From NCBI GenBank assembly GCA_041676625.1, contig JBAYRN010000002.1:1-64000 (forward strand): a DNA stretch of 64,000 bases, given 5' to 3'. The translations under genes and the position numbers were made by a program. The notes beneath the pieces were generated by a model. It saw only the letters and a program-made list of their open reading frames with translations. It was not told where the DNA came from and did no database searches. This document shows positions 1-11,000 of the stretch, piece after piece. The stretch's first letter is position 1; every line of letters begins with the position of its first letter. The stretch is from JAEXNA01 sp041676625 (GTDB lineage: Bacteria; Vulcanimicrobiota; Xenobia; Xenobiales; JADMJV01).

Positions 1-960
1 GAGTTGGTGGAGCGGGGTGATCTTACGGCCGAGCAAGCCGAACTCGCGGCCCACATGCCGGTGGCCGAAGATATCACCGCCGAAGCGGATTCCGGTGGTC
101 ACACCGACAATCGACCGGCGCTCGCTCTCTATCCCACCATCATGGCGTTGCGGGACGAAAAGGCCAGGCTTTACGAAGGTCAGGGCTTGGAGTTGCGGGT
201 CGGTGCGGCCGGAGGGATCTCCACCCCGGTTTCGGCGTGCGCTGCTTTTGCCATGGGCGCGGCCTACATCGTGACCGGTAGCGTCAACCAGTCTTGCCTG
301 GAGTCGGGCAGTTCCGACATCGTGCGCGACATGCTGTGCAAAGCCGGCCAGGCCGATGTGGCCATGGCGCCGGCCGCCGATATGTTTGAGATGGGCGTGC
401 AGGTTCAGGTCTTGAAGTGGGGCACCATGTTTCCGGTTCGGGCCAAGAAATTGTACCAACTCTATCGCGACTACAAATCCATCGAGGATCTGCCCGCCGC
501 TGAGCGAGAGGCTCTGGAGAAGAGCTTTTTTTGCCAGAGCCTGGACGACGTATGGAAGGATACCCACGCTTTCTTCGCCCACCGGGATCCGCGCCAAAAC
601 GAACGTGCGGCCCGGGATCCGCGTCACAAGATGGCTCTCATCTTCCGCTCTTACCTGGGCCGAGCTTCCGGCTGGGCCAACGCCGGAGTGGCCGACCGCA
701 AGGTGGACTATCAGGTCTGGTGCGGTCCTGCCATGGGCGCCTTCAATCAGTGGGCCGGTGAGTCGTTTCTCAAAGAGCCTGCAGAGCGTAAAGCCGGAAT
801 CGTGGCTCAAAACATCCTGGCCGGAGCGGCCTATCTCAGCCGGGTCAACATCCTGGCTCAACAGGGCGTCGCCATGACAGGCGCCCAGAAGATATTTACC
901 CCGAAAACAGCGGCGGAACTTAAAGACATTTTCCCCAGTTCTACCGCTCGAACGAAGTAG
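1..960 (+). CDS. pfaD: PfaD-type enoyl reductase (3' part)
   Basis: Partial gene cut by the window edge; about 319 C-terminal residues remain of a family usually near 540. PfaD proteins are FMN-dependent, 2-nitropropane-dioxygenase-like TIM-barrel enoyl reductases that reduce the trans double bond during PUFA synthesis by the Pfa complex. Visible family features are the flavin-barrel segment with GAAYIVTGSVNQ and the PfaD C-terminal signatures QVQVLKWGTMFPVRAKKLY and VWCGPAMGAFN. The reading frame is open to base 1. It ends 14 bp before the large synthase gene, so it is the first visible gene of that operon. Myxobacterial clusters place the ER gene first in the same way. The assignment is firm; the N-terminal half, with most FMN contacts, cannot be checked here. 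Confidence 0.93.
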   Translation, partial: ELVERGDLTAEQAELAAHMPVAEDITAEADSGGHTDNRPALALYPTIMALRDEKARLYEGQGLELRVGAAGGISTPVSACAAFAMGAAYIVTGSVNQSCLESGSSDIVRDMLCKAGQADVAMAPAADMFEMGVQVQVLKWGTMFPVRAKKLYQLYRDYKSIEDLPAAEREALEKSFFCQSLDDVWKDTHAFFAHRDPRQNERAARDPRHKMALIFRSYLGRASGWANAGVADRKVDYQVWCGPAMGAFNQWAGESFLKEPAERKAGIVAQNILAGAAYLSRVNILAQQGVAMTGAQKIFTPKTAAELKDIFPSSTARTK

Positions 961-974
961 AGGAATTCAGACAC

Positions 975-3900
975 ATGAGTAAATCCAAGAACAGTAAGAG
1001 CCAGGGTCAAGACATCGCCATCGTGGGCATGTCGGCGCTTTTCCCCAAGGCCCCTGGGCTCAAGGATTACTGGAAAATTCTGCGCCTGGGCGTGGACACC
1101 ATCGGAGACATCCCGGACACCCATTGGAGCCCGGACGACTACTTCGATGCCGATAAAAACGCTCCGGACAAGACCTATTGCCGGCGCGGCGGCTTTTTGG
1201 ACGCCTACCCCTTCGATCCCACCGAATTTTCCATGCCTCCTACTGTATTAGAGGCGACCGATACCTCCCAGTTGCTGGGTCTGGTGGCCGCCAAGGCTGC
1301 TCTGGAAGACGCCGGCTACGGGCCGGATAAAGAGTTCGACCGGGAGCAGACCAGCATCATCCTGGGAGTCACCGGAACCCTCGAATTGGTGGTTCCCTTG
1401 GGGGCCCGCCTGGGCCACCCCATGTGGCGCAGAGCCCTGCAAGAATCCGGCTTGAGCGAGGACCTGGTGGAGGAGGTCATGGGTCGCATCGCTGCCGATT
1501 ACGTGCCCTGGCAGGAGAACTCGTTTCCCGGTCTGCTGGGCAACGTGGTGGCCGGTCGTATCGCCAACCGTCTGGATCTCCACGGCACCAACTGCGTGGT
1601 CGACGCGGCCTGCGCCAGTACCCTGTCGGCCGCTCACCTGGCCTTTCTGGAACTGGAGACCGGCAAGGCCGATATGGTGATCACCGGTGGAGTGGACACC
1701 TTCAACGACATCTTTATGTACATGTGCTTCTCCAAAACCCCGGCGCTTTCGGCCTCCGGCAAGATCCGCCCGTTTGACGCCGACTCCGATGGCACCCTGA
1801 TCGGGGAAGGGCTGGGCATGGTGGTGTTCAAGCGCTTGGCCGATGCCGAGCGTGACAACGATCGCATCTACGCCGTGATCAAAGGCGTGGGTACCTCCAG
1901 CGACGGCAAAGAGAAGGCGGTCTACGCCCCCTTCAGCCCTGGTCAGGCCCGAGCCTTGCGACGGGCCTACGAGAATGCCGGGGTGTCCTGCCGGACCATT
2001 GAAATGGTAGAGGCCCACGGAACCGGCACCAAAGTGGGCGACGTGGTGGAGTTCGAAGCACTCAAGGGTGTTTACGCCGAAACCAGCCAGGAGAAGCAGT
2101 GGTGCGCTTTAGGTAGTGTGAAGTCCCAGATCGGTCACACCAAAGCGGCCGCGGGGTCGGCCGGTCTGATTAAGACCGCCCTGGCCTTGCACCACAAGGT
2201 ATTCCCTCCCACCATCAACGTGGAAAGGCCCAACCCCAAGCTGGGCATCGAAGATAGCGCTTTTTATCTCAACACGGTGGCCCGCCCCTGGGCAGCCAAT
2301 CCTGAGCACCCTCGTCGGGCCGGACTCTCTTCCTTCGGATTCGGAGGCAGCAACTTTCACCTGGTGCTGGAGGAGTACGGAACGCAACGCCAGGCACCGG
2401 CCTGGGACGGCAGCGTGGAGATCGCCGCCTTCTCGGCCAGTAGTCTGGATGGGCTCAAAAGCTCGCTCAAGAAGGCGCTGAACGACGAGCGGTCTCTGGC
2501 TGCCACTTTGTGGGAGGCTCGCCGGAGCTTCAACTCCAAGCAGGAGCACCGCCTGGTGATCCCGGCTTTGGCCTCCGATATGCGGGTTTGCCTGGAGCAG
2601 GCCCTCAAAGAGCTCGAAGGTGGTCAACTCCCGAGTTTTTACGGCTCTGGAAAGAGCGAAGGTAAGCTCGGCTATGTGTTCCCGGGGCAGGGTTCTCAGT
2701 ACGTGAACATGGGACGAGACCTGGCTTGCGTTTTCCCGGAGATGCTGGAATCTCTGGACCAGGCCGGCCGAGAGATCTCTCAGGCCATCTATCCGGTACC
2801 TGTTTTCGATAAGGAGACAGAAACCGAGCAACAGAATCATCTCACCTCCACCGATCGGGCGCAGCCTGCTCTGGGTGTCCTGGAGCGGGGCTACTTCCAT
2901 CTGCTGGAGCGCTTCGGTCTGGCTCCCGAGGCTACCGCCGGGCATTCCTACGGCGAGCTCTCGGCGCTCTACGCAGCCGGCGCGATCGACGCCGAGGGGC
3001 TGGCCGTTCTGTCGGCCGAGCGGGGTCGACTGATGGCCGGACAGGGCGACGATCTGGGCACCATGATGGCCGTGAAAGGCTCCCTGGAACAGGTTGAAAA
3101 GGTGCTGGCCGAAAGCGGCACCAAAGCCGTGCTGGCCAACAAAAATTCCCGAGAGCAGAGCGTTCTCTCCGGCTCTGCCGAAGAGTTGCAGGCGCTGGCT
3201 CCCGCCCTCAAAAAGGCAAAGCTGAGGGGGATCCCGCTGAAAGTGGGAGCCGCCTTCCACAGCTCTTTTGTGGCCGGAGCCCGGGACCCGTTTCTGAAGG
3301 TGGCCGGGGAAGTCAAGTTCAACAAAACCGAGATTCCGGTCTACGCCAACAAAACAGCCGGTCTGTACCCTAAGGCGGCCAAGGCGGCCCGGACCTTATT
3401 GGCCGATCAGTTGGTCAATCAGGTGAACTGGGTCGATCTGGTGGAAGCCATGTACGCCGACGGAGTACGCACCTTCGTGGAGGTCGGTCCGAAGACCGTG
3501 CTCACCGGGCTCGTCAGTTCGATCCTCTCGGATCGAAGCGACGTCAAGGTGGTGGCTCTGGACCGCTCCAGCGGTAAGAAGAGTTCGCTGTTGGATTTGG
3601 CCACGGGACTGGCCGAGTTGGCCGCTCACGGCTTAAACGTCGACCTTACCAGTTGGGAAGAAGAACCCCGAGCCGAGCGCAAGCGCCGGATGACGGTTCC
3701 CATCTCCGGTGCCAACTACCGGTCCGGTGCTCCCAAAAAACCGCCGGTTCGTAAGGCCGGTTCGGTGGACGTGCAGAAAGCCCCCACGGTGGCGGCTTCC
3801 AGGCCGCTGGAGAGGGTGACCGAACGGATCACCCCCGTGGAGTCTCACCGCTCGGCGCCTGCGGTGCCATCCCGACCTGTCGCTGCCTCGCCCGCGCCGA

Positions 3901-6900
3901 GACCGGTGCCCCAGTCTCCAGCCCCTCGAGCGGTTGCACCGCAAGCTGCGCAGGCCGGGTTGGATGCGCTGCTGCCCCACCTGGAAGCGCTGCAAGAGTT
4001 GTCCCGGCAAACCGCTCAGGTTCATCAACAGTTTCTGAAGGGCCAGGAAGCGGCTCAAACGGCTCTGGGTCGTTTGTTGTCGCATTCCGGTGGAGCGGTC
4101 GCTGCGGCTCAGCCCGCTCCGGCTCCGATGGCGAGCCGGCCGCTGGGGGCCCCGGCTCCCGCGCCCAGTCGTCCCTCGGTTCCAGCCCCGGCCCCCGCGC
4201 CGCGGCCGGTCCCACAACCTCAGGTCAAGGCACCGGCAGCGCCTCGCCCGGCTCCGGTCGCGCCCGCTCCGGTAGCCCCAGCTCCGGTGGCTGCGCAGCC
4301 TTCGCCCCGGGTGGCGGATGCTCTGCTGGCGGTGGTGGCCGACAAGACCGGTTACCCGCAGGAGATGCTGAATCTGAGCATGGATCTGGAGTCCGATCTC
4401 GGTATCGACAGCATCAAGCGGGTGGAGATCCTGGCTGCCGTGGAAGAAGCCGTGCCGGGTCTGCCCAAGGTGGATTCCGACATGCTGGGCAGCCTGCGCT
4501 CTCTGGGCGAGATCGTGGAAGCGATGTCTCCCCAGGGTGGGGCGGCCCCCGTGGTGGCAGCCCCGGCGGCAGCCCAACCCTCACCGCAGGTGGCCGAAGC
4601 GCTGCTGGCGGTGGTGGCGGAAAAGACCGGCTACCCGCAGGAGATGCTGAACCTGGAGATGGATCTGGAATCCGATCTGGGTATCGACAGTATCAAGCGG
4701 GTGGAGATCCTGGCTGCGGTGGAAGAGGCTCTACCGGGCCTTCCCAAAGTAGATTCGGATATGCTGGGCAGTCTGCGCACCCTGGGTGAGATCGTGGAAG
4801 CCATGGCCCCGGCCGGGGGGTCGGTCGTTGCGGTCGCTGCCCCGGCTCCCGGGCCGTCCGCGCACGGCGCCGAGGTCTCGGCGGCGTTGCTGCAAGTGGT
4901 GGCGGAAAAGACCGGCTATCCCCAAGAGATGCTGAACCTGGAGATGGATCTTGAATCTGACCTGGGTATCGACAGCATCAAGCGGGTGGAGATCCTGGCC
5001 GCGGTGGAAGAGGCTCTCCCGGGCCTACCCAAGGTGGATTCGGATATGCTGGGCAGTCTGCGCACCCTGGGCGAGATCGTGAAAGCCATGGCCCCCCAGG
5101 GGCAACCGGCCACGGCGGCGGTCGCAGCCGCGGTGGTGGCCACCACCGCCGGTGGCGCGCCCGTCTCGGAAGCCTTGCTGACCGTGGTGGCCGAGAAGAC
5201 CGGCTACCCTCTGGAAATGCTGAATCTGGGCATGGACCTGGAGTCGGATCTGGGGATCGACAGCATCAAGCGAGTGGAGATCCTGGCTTCCGTGGAAGAG
5301 GCTCTTCCGGATCTTCCTAGAGTGGATTCGGAGATGCTGGGCAGCCTGCGCACTCTGGGTGAGATCGTGGACGCCATGACCCCCCGGGGCGTGGTCGCTC
5401 CCTCTCTCGTGGCGGTGCCGGTGGGTTCCGCCGATAGCAATGTGTCGGATTCTTTGCTGGCGGTGGTGGCCGAAAAGACCGGCTACCCCCGGGAGATGCT
5501 GAACCTGCAGATGGACCTGGAGTCAGATCTTGGGATCGACAGCATCAAACGAGTGGAGATCCTGGCCACCGTGGAAGAGGCACTTCCGCACCTTCCCAAG
5601 GTGGATTCGGAGAAGCTGGGCAGTTTGCGCACCCTGGGTGAGATCGTAGACGCCATGACCCCTCAGGGTCCGCTGACTCCGCCGGTTTCTCAGCCGTCGG
5701 CCCCAGCGGTCGCTCCGGCCAAAGTGAGCGGCGGTATCAGCCGGCAGATCCTCCAATTGGTGGACCTCGGGCCGGGCAAAACCACCGGGTTACCCCTGCC
5801 GGAGGGCAAGGTTCTGGTGGTGGTAGAGGATACGGCCGGAGTCGGTCAGGAAGTGGCCGGAGCCATCCGAGCCCTGGGCGTGAAGGTGCTCGAGCAAGGA
5901 CCGGACGAGCGACTTCCTGATGACATCGGAGCCCTGGTCCTGGTCGGAAATGGGGGAGAGGGAGCCCGTTCTCGGAACTTTCTCCGCCAGGCCTTCCAGC
6001 GCACTCGGGAAGCCGCCCCGTTGCTACGCTCTTGTGGAGGGTCGCTCTTCACCGTGACCGCCATGGACGGCTTCTTCGGACTCAAGGGCAACGAGTTCGA
6101 CCCCTTCATCGGTGGTCTGGCCGGGATCCCCAAGACGGTGGCCCACGAGTGGCCGGAGGTGTACTGCCGAGCCATCGATCACGACATGAGCAGTATCCCG
6201 GCTTCCAGCCTGGTGGATGAGTTGATGAAGGACGGCCCGGTGGAGGTCGCGCTCTCCAAGGGGCTGCGCCAGACCCTGGCCACAGTAGCGGCCCAGGCCA
6301 GCCCGGGCCAGGCCTACCTGGAGGCTTCCGACGTGGTCCTGGTGACCGGTGGGGCCCGGGGGGTGACCGCGGCTTGCGTGGTGGCCCTGGCCGAAGAGTA
6401 TAAGTGCGGTTTCGTGCTGTTGGGGCGCACCCCGCTCGAGGGCGATTCCTTCAACCTCTATCCCGGGGTCGACGAGAAGTCGCTCAAGCGGGCTCTCATG
6501 GAGCAACAGTTCGGCGGCAAGGCTACCCCCAAGGAGTTGGAGTCGGCGGCCCGCAAGGTTCTCTCTCAGCGAGAGATCCGGGCCACCCTGGAGCAGCTGC
6601 ATGCGGCCGGAGGTCGGGCCCTCTATCTGGCCGGAGACGTGCGCGACCGCGCGCAACTCCAAAAGCACCTCCAGCGAGCGGAAAAGGAGTTGGGTCCCGT
6701 GACCGGCCTGATCCACGGAGCCGGAGTGCTGGCCGATCGCAAGATCGAGGAGAAGACCGACGAGATGTTCGACTCGGTGTTTTCCACCAAGATCGATAGC
6801 CTGGTGCAGATGGTGGAGCTACTCCCCGATCTCAAGTCCATGGTGTTCTTCTCTTCGGTCACCGCCCGCTTCGGACGGCCCGGACAGATCGACTACTGCA

Positions 6901-8048
6901 TGGCCAATGAGGTCCTCAACAAGTTTGCCCAGGTGGAGTCGCGGCGGCGCCCCCGCTGCAAGGTCGTGGCCATGGGCTGGGGTCCCTGGGCCGGAGGCAT
7001 GGTGACTCCCGCCCTGGCTCGGGAATTCGAGCGCATCGGAGTGGGGCTGATCCCGCTGGAAGCCGGAGCTCAGGCGGTGGTCGACGAGTTTCGTCAGCAC
7101 GGAGCGGTGCAGGCGGAAGTCCTCTTCGGCGACGGTTTTCCGGAACCGCCTCGGGGAGCGAAGGCTTCACTGGAGTCCGAGCCTGCCGGGGAGCTGCTTT
7201 TGCAGAAGACCCTTTCGGTGGATGCCCTGCCCTTTCTGGATTCGCACCAGATCGGGGGAAGGCCGGTGCTGCCGATGGCCATCATGCAGGAGTGGTTTGT
7301 GCAGGGGGCTCTCCAGAGTGGAGCGGGTCTGCGCTTGCGCGAGGTGAGGGACCTGAAGGTCTTTCGGGGAGCCACCATCGCCGACGGAGTGGAGCCCACT
7401 CTGGCGGTGAGCGCCCAGGAATACATGACCAATAACTCCGGCGAACAGATGTGGACCCTCGAGTTGCGCGACGTGGGACGCAACATTTTGCACGCCCGGG
7501 CCACCGTGGTGCTGGGCGACAGCCATCTGGCCGGACCGCCCCTGACGGCGCCCAACGGTCTGGCTTCGGGAGCCTACGCCCACACGCCGGAAGACATTTA
7601 CTCTCAGTTGCTCTTCCACGGTACTGATTTCCACGCCGTGAGTACCGTGAACGGTATTTCTGACAAAGGCTTGATCGCCGAGTTGAAGGTCGCCGGTAAA
7701 CCTTCGAGCTGGGAGAAAGATCCGCTGCGCTCTGACTGGGCCACCGAGCCTCTGGTGGTCGACGGAGTGCTGCAACTCGGCATCCTGTGGTGTTGGGAAA
7801 AGCTCGGCAAGCCGTCTCTACCCAACGGGTTTGAGAGCTACCAGCAGTTCGTGCGACGCTATCCCAAGAACTCGGTTCAGGCCGCCCTCCGGGTGACCAG
7901 TCACACCGAGCGCACTCTGGTGGCCGATTGCGAACTCAGCGACTCCAAGGGCAACACGGTGGCGCTCTTTAGCGGGCTCCAGTGGACCGCCGACGACAAC
8001 CTCAAGACCGCCTTCGGACGCACCGGCGCGGTGGCCGCCAGACGATAA
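975..8048 (+). CDS. pfaA: PUFA synthase PfaA-type subunit KS-AT-ACPx5-KR-DH
   Basis: A 2357-aa iterative type I synthase. The KS lies at about residues 10-450, with Cys213 in DAACAS, His348 in EAHGTGT and His388 in SQIGH. The acyltransferase is at about 560-860, with Ser658 in GHSYGE. A Pro/Ala-rich linker is followed by five tandem ACPs, whose phosphopantetheine serines in GIDSIKR are at 1146, 1239, 1334, 1430 and 1523. A ketoreductase (TGGARGV near 1790, Tyr1974) and a C-terminal PKS-type dehydratase (His2091, Asp2263) complete it. This is the order of PfaA (Pfa2 in myxobacteria). The ATG follows an AGGA ribosome-binding site at 961-964, 14 bp after pfaD. ACP number affects yield in characterised Pfa systems. 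All catalytic residues I looked for are present, so it should be active once its ACPs carry phosphopantetheine. Confidence 0.96.
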   Translation: MSKSKNSKSQGQDIAIVGMSALFPKAPGLKDYWKILRLGVDTIGDIPDTHWSPDDYFDADKNAPDKTYCRRGGFLDAYPFDPTEFSMPPTVLEATDTSQLLGLVAAKAALEDAGYGPDKEFDREQTSIILGVTGTLELVVPLGARLGHPMWRRALQESGLSEDLVEEVMGRIAADYVPWQENSFPGLLGNVVAGRIANRLDLHGTNCVVDAACASTLSAAHLAFLELETGKADMVITGGVDTFNDIFMYMCFSKTPALSASGKIRPFDADSDGTLIGEGLGMVVFKRLADAERDNDRIYAVIKGVGTSSDGKEKAVYAPFSPGQARALRRAYENAGVSCRTIEMVEAHGTGTKVGDVVEFEALKGVYAETSQEKQWCALGSVKSQIGHTKAAAGSAGLIKTALALHHKVFPPTINVERPNPKLGIEDSAFYLNTVARPWAANPEHPRRAGLSSFGFGGSNFHLVLEEYGTQRQAPAWDGSVEIAAFSASSLDGLKSSLKKALNDERSLAATLWEARRSFNSKQEHRLVIPALASDMRVCLEQALKELEGGQLPSFYGSGKSEGKLGYVFPGQGSQYVNMGRDLACVFPEMLESLDQAGREISQAIYPVPVFDKETETEQQNHLTSTDRAQPALGVLERGYFHLLERFGLAPEATAGHSYGELSALYAAGAIDAEGLAVLSAERGRLMAGQGDDLGTMMAVKGSLEQVEKVLAESGTKAVLANKNSREQSVLSGSAEELQALAPALKKAKLRGIPLKVGAAFHSSFVAGARDPFLKVAGEVKFNKTEIPVYANKTAGLYPKAAKAARTLLADQLVNQVNWVDLVEAMYADGVRTFVEVGPKTVLTGLVSSILSDRSDVKVVALDRSSGKKSSLLDLATGLAELAAHGLNVDLTSWEEEPRAERKRRMTVPISGANYRSGAPKKPPVRKAGSVDVQKAPTVAASRPLERVTERITPVESHRSAPAVPSRPVAASPAPRPVPQSPAPRAVAPQAAQAGLDALLPHLEALQELSRQTAQVHQQFLKGQEAAQTALGRLLSHSGGAVAAAQPAPAPMASRPLGAPAPAPSRPSVPAPAPAPRPVPQPQVKAPAAPRPAPVAPAPVAPAPVAAQPSPRVADALLAVVADKTGYPQEMLNLSMDLESDLGIDSIKRVEILAAVEEAVPGLPKVDSDMLGSLRSLGEIVEAMSPQGGAAPVVAAPAAAQPSPQVAEALLAVVAEKTGYPQEMLNLEMDLESDLGIDSIKRVEILAAVEEALPGLPKVDSDMLGSLRTLGEIVEAMAPAGGSVVAVAAPAPGPSAHGAEVSAALLQVVAEKTGYPQEMLNLEMDLESDLGIDSIKRVEILAAVEEALPGLPKVDSDMLGSLRTLGEIVKAMAPQGQPATAAVAAAVVATTAGGAPVSEALLTVVAEKTGYPLEMLNLGMDLESDLGIDSIKRVEILASVEEALPDLPRVDSEMLGSLRTLGEIVDAMTPRGVVAPSLVAVPVGSADSNVSDSLLAVVAEKTGYPREMLNLQMDLESDLGIDSIKRVEILATVEEALPHLPKVDSEKLGSLRTLGEIVDAMTPQGPLTPPVSQPSAPAVAPAKVSGGISRQILQLVDLGPGKTTGLPLPEGKVLVVVEDTAGVGQEVAGAIRALGVKVLEQGPDERLPDDIGALVLVGNGGEGARSRNFLRQAFQRTREAAPLLRSCGGSLFTVTAMDGFFGLKGNEFDPFIGGLAGIPKTVAHEWPEVYCRAIDHDMSSIPASSLVDELMKDGPVEVALSKGLRQTLATVAAQASPGQAYLEASDVVLVTGGARGVTAACVVALAEEYKCGFVLLGRTPLEGDSFNLYPGVDEKSLKRALMEQQFGGKATPKELESAARKVLSQREIRATLEQLHAAGGRALYLAGDVRDRAQLQKHLQRAEKELGPVTGLIHGAGVLADRKIEEKTDEMFDSVFSTKIDSLVQMVELLPDLKSMVFFSSVTARFGRPGQIDYCMANEVLNKFAQVESRRRPRCKVVAMGWGPWAGGMVTPALAREFERIGVGLIPLEAGAQAVVDEFRQHGAVQAEVLFGDGFPEPPRGAKASLESEPAGELLLQKTLSVDALPFLDSHQIGGRPVLPMAIMQEWFVQGALQSGAGLRLREVRDLKVFRGATIADGVEPTLAVSAQEYMTNNSGEQMWTLELRDVGRNILHARATVVLGDSHLAGPPLTAPNGLASGAYAHTPEDIYSQLLFHGTDFHAVSTVNGISDKGLIAELKVAGKPSSWEKDPLRSDWATEPLVVDGVLQLGILWCWEKLGKPSLPNGFESYQQFVRRYPKNSVQAALRVTSHTERTLVADCELSDSKGNTVALFSGLQWTADDNLKTAFGRTGAVAARR

Positions 8049-8050
8049 GT

Positions 8051-8069
8051 AACGAAGCCGGGCTTCGTT
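8051..8069 (+). other. Intercistronic hairpin between pfaA and pfaC
   Basis: AACGAAG, loop CCGGG, CTTCGTT: a perfect 7-bp stem (9 bp if the inner GCC/GGC pairs) placed 2 bp after the pfaA stop and ahead of the pfaC ribosome-binding site. No T-run follows, so it is unlikely to terminate. It may protect the message or tune translation of the next gene. Confidence 0.5.
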
Positions 8070-8083
8070 CGTGAGGAAGATTA

Positions 8084-11000
8084 GTGAACAGTCCTTATTC
8101 CGTAGCCGTGGTGGGGATCGGCGGGGTGTTTCCCGCCGCCGCCGATGTGTCGGCCTATTGGCAGAACATCCTGGAGTGCAAAGACGCCCGGGTGGAGGCC
8201 ACGGCCGGTCGCTGGGTGGACGATCCCGACTGGTTTTTGCAGCGGGAGGCGGCGGACAAGGTCTCCAACCTCAAGGTCTGCCTGGCTGAGTCGGTGCCCG
8301 CTCCTCGGGCGCTCTCGGAGGAGCCCCTGGACGCCCTGAGTCGCATGTGCCTGGCGGCCGCTGAGATGGCCCTCGAGGATGCCACCAGCGAGCTGAAAGA
8401 CCGGACCCGGGTGGCCACGGTGCTGGCCTCCATCGCCCTGCCCACCCCGGAGTCCTCGCAGCTCTCCGAAGAGGTTTTTCAGGGCCAACTGGCGGCCAGT
8501 TTGGAGCCTGCTCCCGACTACTCGGAGCCAACCATTTCCCCGCTCGTTCGCCGGGTCACCGGAAGGCCCGCTCAGGTGGTGGCCCGGGGACTGGACCTAG
8601 GGGGGTTTACCCTGACCCTGGATGCTGCCTGTGCTTCATCGCTCTACGCGGTGAAACTGGCCTGCGACGCTCTCACCGAAGGGCGGGCCGACGCGGTCCT
8701 GGCCGGCGGTGCCAATCGAGCCGACACCCTCTACACCCAGCAAGGGTTCACCGCTCTGGGGGCCTGTAGCGTGAGCGGGCGGTGCAGCCCCTTCGACGCC
8801 TCCGGAGACGGACTGGTGGTGGGGGAGGGAGCCGGCTTTCTGCTCCTCAAGCGGGTGGAAGACGCGCTGCGCGACGGCGATCGGGTCTACGCCGTGATCC
8901 GGGGCATCGGCCTTTCCAACGACGTGGGAGGAAGCTTGCTGGCTCCCCAGTCGGAGGGGCAGTTGCGCTCTTTAGAAGACGCCTATCGCCAGGCCGGTTG
9001 GTCTCCGGAAGAGGTGGGCCTGGTGGAGTGCCACGGGACCGGCACCCCCAAGGGAGACCAGACCGAGTTTCAGTCGCTCACTTCGTTCTGGCCCAAAGAC
9101 AAGGGCAAGACCACCGTGCTCGGTTCGGTCAAATCTCAGATCGGGCATCTGCTCACGGGCGCTGCCATGGCGGGGTTGGTCAAGGTGATCATGGCCATCC
9201 ACCATCGCACACTCCCTCCCATGATCAACTTTCAGACCCCGGCTCGGGGGATCGAACTGGAGAAAAGCCCCTTTGAGATCCTTTCCTCCCCCCGCCCCTG
9301 GAACTCAGCCGGGCCCCGCCGGGCCGGGGTTTCGGCCTTCGGTTTCGGAGGCATCAACGGGCACGTCCTGATCGAGGAACCCGGCGACCTTCGCAGTGAG
9401 GTGGTACCCGTTCGGTCGTCCGAACGCGAGGTCGTGGTCACCGCGGTGGCCGCCCAGTTCGGCGATCAGCACGACCTGGAGCAACTCTTGCTGGATACCC
9501 TGACCGGGGATTCTGCCTCTTCGCCGCGCCCCCCGGGGCGCTGGAACGGCGAGGAGTATCTGCCGCCAGCCTTGCGGGAAATCCGGGGCGCCTTCCTGGA
9601 GACTCTGGGCGTGACCCCGGGGCAGATGCGCATTCCCCCCAAAGACATGGGAGACGTCCTGCTGCAGCAGACGCTCTTGCTGGCGGTAGCCGCCAGGGCC
9701 ACCGCTCAGAGCTCTCTGGGGAGCAAGGACCGATGTCGACGCAGCGGCGCCCTGATCGGCTTGAGCCTGGACCTGGAAACCACCACTTATCACCTGCGCT
9801 GGGCCCTGCGCCGCATGCTGCGCAGGTTGGGAGTGGATCCCGAAAGCTTATCCGCTGAGCAGCAAGAGAAGCTGCGCGGCGCCCTTTCCCGACCCCTGGA
9901 CAGCACCCGAACTTTAGGGGCTCTGGGCAGCATCGTGGCCAGTCGAGCGGCCCGAGAGTTTTCGCTGGGCGGACCATCGTATGCCATCAGTTGCGGCGAG
10001 GTGTCCGGCATCCGGGCTCTGGAAGTGGCTCAGCGAGCCATCGCCAACGCCGAGATGGAGAGTTGCCTGGTGGGAGCCGTGGACCTCTTCGGAGATCCCC
10101 GCTCGGTGTGGGCCGAAGACCAGTTTCATCCCTTCACCCGAAGTTCGCGGGCCAGACCTTTTTCCGCTGACGGGGACGGCCCCACCCTGGCCGAGGGAGC
10201 GGTGGTGCTCATCCTCAAGAGCCGAGAGGCGGCTCTCGAGGATGGCGATCAGATCCTGGCGGTCCTGGAAGGTAGTCACTCGGCCGCAGGTCAGGGAGCG
10301 CTGCGGCGCGCTCTGGACTCCTTGCGTCAGCACGTTCCTTCGGAGATCGGCTACCTGGATGTCACCTCCCGGGCCCAACCGGAAGAGGACGCCCGGTTTA
10401 TTCAGGAGTGGGAGGCTCGATTCGGTTCGAAATCCCGGCCCACCGCCCTGGGTACCGCCACTTCCAGTGTGGGGGCTGCCGGTGCCTGCGCGGGGCTGCT
10501 GGCGGTGGCTCGCTGCGTGACCGCCCTTTCCCAGAAAGTCTTACCAGGTCTCGAGCACTGCCCCCGACCCCTGAAAACAAGCGGCAGCGCCTACCTGCCC
10601 CGGGAGGCCTCTTTCTGGTGGCACGACCACGCGGTGGGGCCACGACGTGCGGTGGCGGTGGGCGACAGCAAGGGAGGCGACTCGGCCTGCGTGCTGCTGC
10701 GAGAGGCCTCCTCGGTGGCCGAACCGTTGCCCGAAGGTGTATTGACCCGGGCCTTACCGGCCCAGCTCTTTTTGATCCCCTCGGGCTCTGTCCAGGAGTT
10801 GGAAGCCTTAGCGGCCGAACCGCTGGAGCTTGCCGAACTGGCCCGGCGCTGGGCCGCCCGCGCCGGCGGGGAGGTGAAGGGGCCCAGGGGAGCCCTGGTG
10901 GCCCGGAACCGGGATGAGTTCCAGCGGGGGTTGCAGCTCTTGAAAGAGACCGACCGCCCTCTGGATGGTCAGGCCGGAGTTTTCTACTGCTCCGAGCAGT

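Noticed and set aside
4310..5670. Tandem DNA repeats, considered as a mobile element
   Set aside because: They are the five ACP domains of pfaA in frame.
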